DNA of 64,000 nt from Coffea arabica (Eukaryota; Streptophyta; Magnoliopsida; Gentianales; Rubiaceae). The notes under the pieces were generated by a model that was given only the letters and a program-made list of their open reading frames with translations, was not told the origin of the DNA and searched no databases. Where the stretch lies: assembly GCF_036785885.1 (NCBI RefSeq), contig NC_092316.1, forward strand, positions 51,593,001 to 51,657,000, given 5' to 3'. The position numbers and the translations under genes are program-made. Position 1 is the stretch's first letter, and the number at the start of each line of letters is the position of its first letter. Positions 58,839 through 64,000 of this stretch are shown piece by piece.

Positions 58839-59345
58839 CTGGAGGGTGTGATGATAAGCAGTCCCTAAAACTTTAATTGGTTGACTTCTAACTTCTTTGA
58901 TCATACCTGCAAAAAACTGATCAAAGTGTATCCAAATGGGGTCTTGGTTCGAACCTAAAAAACTACTTCCCAATATTTTCAAAATTAACGTTCAAAGACA
59001 ATGAAAAAAATAATGAAAAATAAGCAAAACGATGGCCTACATATGAGTCTACCTTCTTAGCTTCTTGCAATGCAACAATTCTCCATTTCTCTGACCATTG
59101 TCGAAGGGTTGCAACTATTCTTGGTTGGAGCATAATGACTATCTTACAGAGAGCATCAGGTTGATTAATGGCCTTCACAACTAAGCCACTAATCATTGCA
59201 TGTAACGATCCTTGAAGGAAAAGGAAGGAACTGTTGCCTATAATTTGAGTGGTAGGCCATCCCATGCCAAAGTTTGCATCTGATTGAAGGATGAATTTGT
59301 TAACTGATGGAGAGGATGCAATTATAGAGGGTGAATGAAGAGATG
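58839..59345 (-). pseudogene. P450 relic, exons 2 and 3
   Basis: Exon 2 (about 59345-59053) reads MGWPTTQIIGNSSFLFLQ, LVVKAINQPDALCKIVIM and WRIVALQEAKK. Exon 3 (58989-58839) reads NFENIGKYF and then, after a 1-bp insertion near 58924, FFAGMIKEVRSQPIKV and AYHHTLQ. The intervening intron has shrunk to about 63 bp, and the exon-3 acceptor AG has become AC. The exon-3 donor is canonical CAG|GT, unlike the GC donor in the intact genes. A clear dead copy in the palindrome spacer. Confidence 0.88.
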
Positions 59346-59428
59346 GGTGAATTTCACAATATATGTATTAGGTATAGTTATACCGCTTCTCACTTTTTAC
59401 CCCAAAATATAACATACTATACATTGCA

Positions 59429-59578
59429 TGTAATGATCCTTGAAGGAAAAGGAAGGAATTGTTGCCTATAATTTGAGTGGCAGGCCATCCCAGGCCAAAG
59501 TTTGCATCTGATTGAAGGATGAATTTGTTAGCTGATGGAGAGGATGCAATTATAGAGGGTGAACGAAGAGATGGGTGA
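59429..59578 (-). pseudogene. P450 exon-2 fragment, tandem copy
   Basis: Repeats the part of exon 2 at 59201-59350 with a 228-bp offset, including the following ttcacaatatatgtattagg. The palindrome spacer contains a tandem duplication of the P450 relic edge. Confidence 0.82.
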
Positions 59579-59689
59579 ATTTCACAATATATGTATTAGG
59601 TTTAGTTATACTACTTCTCACTTTGTACTCCAAAATATAATATGCTACACATTGCATCCTTTAACCTTTTTTGATGAAGCAACCTTAAC

Positions 59690-59693
<4 letters not shown>

Positions 59694-59730
<37 letters not shown>
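59694..59730. repeat. (AT)n microsatellite
   Basis: About 18 AT units, expanded relative to the corresponding places in the left arm (near 58472) and at 63760. Confidence 0.9.
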
Positions 59731-59734
<4 letters not shown>

Positions 59735-61489
59735 TATAAATATCTGTTCCACTATGGACTTTAGTCCAATGGCGCTAATACTATTGAAAGATGAGGGAGA
59801 TGAAGCATGTCAGCAGCATAGTTCTTAATCCTTTGATAATTCCTCCACATTCAGAAAATTATTTATCACTTGAAAATGTTAGTTTTTTTTCCTTATCCTT
59901 GGTAAATACGGTATTATTGCTAATATGCTTTTTTTAAAATTTAGTTTCTACAAACTGTTAATGATTGGACCTAAAATTGATTGATTATAAAAAAAAAAGG
60001 TAAAATATGACCTGAATTAAAGTATAAAGTGCAAAGTAAGAGTTCAAATAAAGTTTGAGGCATAAAGTGGAATGATGCTCTCTCTTAAACTAAAATAGTA
60101 GCATTCGACACCTGTCATGTAGGATTTACACTTCGTCGATAGCATTAGTAGTAGATTTTAGATTTTCTTTTCCCTTCCTTATTTGAACATGAACTCGAAG
60201 AGAAACATACTTCTTAATATTCCAGATACACACAGATTTATAATGTTATCGCATGATCATGTAACACATATCCTATAATCACTAGAATACATCTATCTAG
60301 TACAAATAGAACTTTTGTCTTAGGTAAAAAAAAAAAATTGTTGACGATCAGTAGTGAACTTTCTGTGCTCAAGCATGAAAACTTTCATTCAAGAATATCA
60401 ACTGAGTCATTTTAGTAAACAAAAAAGGAACATCAAATGATCCTCAATAAATTTGAATTCAATAGGGGCTCCAATTACGGAGAGTGCACAAAAATATATC
60501 ACAATTGGAAAAACTCGTATCTAAAAAAGGAGGAAGAAACATTTAAAACATGAAATTAGAAGGCTGACAACCATAATACTAGAGGGCTACATATTATTGT
60601 TGTCGAGGAAGAATAAAATTTTCATAAACATGTCATTTTTTTAATGTAAATTTTATTATAGACGTCACACAGCAAAATCTAAAGAACTAGAATAAATTTT
60701 GAGAATACATTTATATCCTAGAAAGTTTCATAACAATCAAAACTGAATGATCCAAGCACAAAGTGTATAACCCAAAAAATTTCATCAAAAAACTATAAGA
60801 AAAATATGTTTCATAAAATCAATGTATATGGGGACTAGGGAGGCAAAATATGTGTGCAAGAAGAGAAATAAATTAATAATATAATATTAATTACACGACA
60901 AGAACAAGCTACACATCCATATCTAAAAAATTTCATACCTATCAAAACTGAATGATCTAGGCACCTAGTGTAGAACGCTAAAAATTTTATCAAAAAAACT
61001 ATAGGAGACAAATTTCATAAATCAATGTATGTGCCCTTTTGGCAAAATATGTGTGAGAAGAGAAGAATACATTAACCATATACTATAGTTTTTTCTTGGA
61101 GTTGTTTTTGTTGTTATCAGAGATTTTTTTTTCAATAGCCGATAGTTAGTAGACATTTTTGCCAGTAAAGTATAGTTTATATTGAGACTTTTTTGTCTGT
61201 AGGCTTGATTTTGTGTTGGGACTTTCTTTGTCAGTATTTTTACAAATAGCATTTTTAAACAGTATTTTTAGTTTTTTCATCTTACTAACAGGCTCAGAAA
61301 AGAATATTTAAAATGTTTGAGAAAAAACCAATTTACGTATGATATTGTCTATTTCAAATTTCAAATATGTATGTAAATGACAAGGCTTTTATAAGGTTAC
61401 TAAAACTAAACATCTAGAAAGTAGCTAACCATATATTGTTCATTTATTTAGAATGTTATGACTTGCCATCTTCCTATTATTTGAAAAAT

Positions 61490-61785
61490 CATAAGTTGGG
61501 AGAAAGCTATGCAAATCTTTCACAGGTACATCGTGTTAATAGAAAAATAGAAAAAACATATATATGGTATTGCCAATTGAAAAATTGGAGGCAAATGTGA
61601 CACTGACTTTCAATCTACCTTCAAACTTTTTTGCAGGGAAGAAGTTAATGGATGGGTTTGTTACTTCGGAAGAAGGAAACTCACAAACAAGTTTCAAAAG
61701 GATGCACAATACCTATACCAAAGGATGTGAATCTGAACTAAGCAAATGAGCCAATTTCTTTCGATCATGTGACAGTTTTTACTAG
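61490..61785 (-). repeat. three-copy repeat, member 3
   Basis: Inverted third member of the family at 50050-50345. On the plus strand an open frame at 61564-61749 reads GKKLMDGFVTSEEGNSQTS after a TTTTTTGCAG acceptor-like site. Whether this strand or the other is coding is not clear. Confidence 0.6.
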
Positions 61786-61809
61786 TTAGAAAAACTTATC
61801 TGAATGATG

Positions 61810-62079
61810 TCATGTTGTGATATTTTTGTCAATGCGGGCATCAGCAAGAGGCGCTGTTGCCCATTTTTTAGCCAAGGCAGTGACACTCTTGAAAGAAGAG
61901 CTCGTCAGCTCTTTCAAGAGTGTCACCACTCTTTCCATAAATGGTTGTAGGAGCAGCCACACCAACTGCCAATGCCCCAAATATGAACCAGGGTAAGATG
62001 GCTTGGCTGTTTTCATTTTCCTTCTTGGATGCTTGGCCCGAACCCCTTGTTCTACCCTGGCCTGCTTCCAAGACCACAT
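61810..62079 (-). pseudogene. related fragment of the unknown membrane-segment gene
   Basis: The minus strand reads NSQAILPWFIFGALAVGVAA, then TTIYGKSGDT, and after a frame change FKSVTALAKKWATAPLADARIDKN. This parallels 49560-49830 (hydrophobic helix, YG..., SG(E/D)T, then KS(A/V)T...KK...ATxP). It is followed on the same strand by the three-copy repeat, the same order as at 49.6-50.3 kb. Family not recognised. Confidence 0.5.
61880..61926. other. 47-nt near-perfect hairpin
   Basis: The arms gtgacactcttgaaag and ctttcaagagtgtcac are exact complements, extended by agagct-type bases around a 4-7 nt loop. It lies inside the unknown gene fragment; the related copy at 49690-49740 does not fold this way. 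Confidence 0.7.
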
Positions 62080-63445
62080 TGGATGTTTGGCCTTAACTGT
62101 TCATTCTGATCTCATTTGTTTCCGTGGCATCTTCAGTTACCACAGTAAAATCACCTTCAGTTACCGTAGGCACATGCATAGGCACATCATCTTTGATCAC
62201 TACTTCAAGCTTTGCATAAAATGGACAATTAATGATGTCAATGACATGTATCTTAGAACCAGAAAGTTAGAACTAGAAAGTTGCATGGTTACCTCTGCCA
62301 TCAGATGATCAGCTTACTTTTTTTACAGCAGCAGAAGTCCTAAAAACTAATAAAAAGAAAGAAAACCTACAACCAATACACAACACCTATTAGTGCAACA
62401 ACTACAGAAAAAGAAGAATATAATACTAAAACAAATATAATTGAACAGCTGCTATGCTTTGCTTCACATAACATAAGCAAATATAATAAAAGAACAAAGA
62501 TAATAATATATCCAAGAAAGATTCGTCTATAGAAAAGGGCACTAAAATACTAAACCAACAAAATCTAATTTCCTCGACTGCCTATATCTAAGTACCATGC
62601 AACTAATCAATTGCTTATTCTTAGGCCACTATAGCAAGCCATTGTAGTATTTTCTGTTGAATCAACAATAAATATATTATTAAATTATATCTCTTTCTTT
62701 ATGTCTTGTAAATAGGACCAGTATATACTGTCGATCCATCTCATTACTATAGAACTCTGTATATCAATTCATGCACACAGTTAAAACTAAAGCACAACAA
62801 CCTACATGAATTTCTATAACTAAGAAGCTGAGTTTGGGAGCAACAAATAAAGACTTTTCTAAAATAGTTTCTTTCAACACATCGCTATCAATAAAGAGAT
62901 GAACATAGCAAAATGATAATAACATTTTGTAACTCATATCATGGCTATATTCAAGCCAACCAGTTTGAAAATAGGTGTTTACAAGACATAGGTGAAGTAT
63001 TCAATGTTCAAATTTTGAAATATGAAATGAGATTATTTAAATAGAATCATCACCATTCAGTAAATTTCAACACATTCTTTACTTATTTCATCACCATATG
63101 AAATGAGGTTATCTTAAATTGACAAGAAATAAAGAAACTAGTGCCCAAATTTCAATTTCATAAACAGGTGTTTTACAATTCTATAAGGTTATAACTATCA
63201 AGTTGATGAGTAAAAGGCAAACTTACCAGAAAAGAATTCTATTAGGCAGCTAGATATGAGTTGGGATGACCACCCAAGCATATGAAATTCCAGCACTTTA
63301 GTTTGTCCTGTTCAATCCGAAAATAAAGGTAAATCACTGATACTAATATAAAATAAGATTTCCATATATCAAGATTTCAAAACCGTTTGGGATTAACATA
63401 AGGCATAACAAAATAGAATTAGAGCATTTTATAAAAGTATTATGA
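62080..63445. other. intergenic, no gene seen
   Basis: AT-rich DNA without a recognisable exon or defined repeat. The 101-codon open frame at 62003-62308 mostly overlaps the antisense of the unknown fragment and lacks motifs. Confidence 0.5.
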
Positions 63446-63655
63446 GAGCATTAGGTTGATTAATGGCCTTCACAACTAAGTCTCTAATCCTTGCATGTAA
63501 TGATCCTTGAAGGAAAATGAAGGAATTGTTGCCTATAGTTTGAGTGGCAGGCCATCCCATGCCAAAGTTTGCATCTGATTGAAGGATGAATTTGTTAGCT
63601 GATGGAGAGGATGCAATTATAGAGGGTGAACGAAGAGATGGGTGAATTTCACAAT
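63446..63655 (-). pseudogene. P450 exon-2 fragment near the window end
   Basis: Matches the exon-2 relics at 59151-59345 and 59429-59578 (LVVKAINQ..., ...FGMGWPATQTIGN-like reading with breaks). It is followed by the same ttcacaatatatgtattagg sequence. No other P450 exon is visible. Confidence 0.82.
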
Positions 63656-64000
63656 ATATGTATTAGGTTTAATTATACCGCTTCTCACTTTGTACCCCAA
63701 AATATAATGTGCTACACATTGCATCCTTTAACCTTTTTTGATGAAGCAACCTTAATTTTAATATATATATCTGTTCCACTATGGACTTTAGTCCAATGAT
63801 GCTAATACTATTGAAAGATGAGGGAGATGAAGCATGTCAGCAGCATAGTTTTTAATCCTTTGATAATTTCTCCACATTCAGAAAATTATTTATCACTTGA
63901 AAATGTTAGTTTTTTTTCCTTATCCTTGGTAAATATGGTATTATTGCTAATATGTTTTTTTTTAAAATTTAGTTTCTACAAACTGTTAATGATTGGACCT
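63446..64000. repeat. third copy of the P450-relic plus palindrome-arm unit
   Basis: 63446-64000 is collinear with about 59151-59345 joined to 59579-59970, so part of the palindrome spacer and the inner edge of its right arm were copied here. It runs off the window end. Confidence 0.82.

Larger units (their letters stand above)
59602..61785 (-). repeat. right arm of the large imperfect palindrome
   Basis: Inverted counterpart of 58560-57829 and then 55328-53857, without the nested elements. It contains the empty hAT site at 60375-60382. No intact gene lies in the arm. Confidence 0.85.

Noticed and set aside
61564..61749. 61-codon plus-strand frame as a stand-alone gene
   Set aside because: Its relatives at 50.2 and 53.9 kb are interrupted, the coding strand is ambiguous, and splice-like sites exist on both strands; kept only as a repeat member.
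1..64000. Bacterial-type features: operons, CRISPR arrays, riboswitches, attachment sites, Shine-Dalgarno sites
   Set aside because: Spliced genes, plant retrotransposons and SINEs show nuclear plant DNA; no regular spaced repeat array was seen.

Overview
The window is plant nuclear DNA from a eudicot. It is AT-rich, its genes are split by GT-AG introns, and plant-type mobile DNA fills most of it: an Athila-type Ty3/gypsy element, a Ty1/copia element, a tRNA-derived SINE, hAT-like and long-TIR elements, and many small MITEs. The style of the repeats recalls asterids such as coffee, but that is a weak impression and not a result.

Only three genes look intact, all on the minus strand. (1) 3.6-8.2 kb: a 603-residue leucine-rich-repeat receptor kinase in 13 coding exons, very close to the Arabidopsis At5g62710/FEI group. 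(2) 30.1-34.2 kb and (3) 44.8-49.4 kb: two nearly identical 485-residue cytochrome P450s of the CYP85 clan, CYP88-like, each in nine exons. Splice sites and reading frame were worked out by hand, and exon lengths agree between the two P450s.

Layout. 0-3.6 kb: intergenic with MITEs. 3.6-8.2 kb: receptor kinase, with a 216-bp tandem duplication inside it. 8.2-10.4 kb: upstream DNA with MITE and foldback elements. 10.4-19.6 kb: a 9.2-kb Athila-like element with a CTAAT target duplication, a decayed gag-protease frame and no recognisable reverse transcriptase or integrase. 19.1-34.4 kb (segment A) and 38.9-49.8 kb (segment B) are a large direct segmental duplication. Each carries a SINE-interrupted P450 pseudogene (+), a P450 exon-1 relic (-), a GC-ended hAT-like element, an intact P450 (-) and a fragment of an unknown gene. 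Segment A alone holds a 3.5-kb copia element, whose unoccupied target site is intact in segment B. 49.8-54 kb: repeat fragments and a 1.6-kb TIR element carrying a broken GRF-zinc-finger gene. 53.9-61.8 kb: a large imperfect palindrome. Its left arm is interrupted by an hAT-like element, itself interrupted by a solo LTR, and its centre holds P450 relics. 62-64 kb: sparse DNA ending in another copy of the P450-relic unit.

The region therefore combines one conserved signalling gene with a repeatedly duplicated and degraded P450 locus: two intact copies, two exon-2 pseudogenes, two exon-1 relics and three relics near 59-64 kb. Nested insertions with identifiable target duplications give the relative order of events. 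I found no tRNA, rRNA or CRISPR array, and no convincing wholly new system. The most unusual items are a probable GC-AG intron shared by both P450s, the nested palindrome, and the repeated unknown gene fragments.
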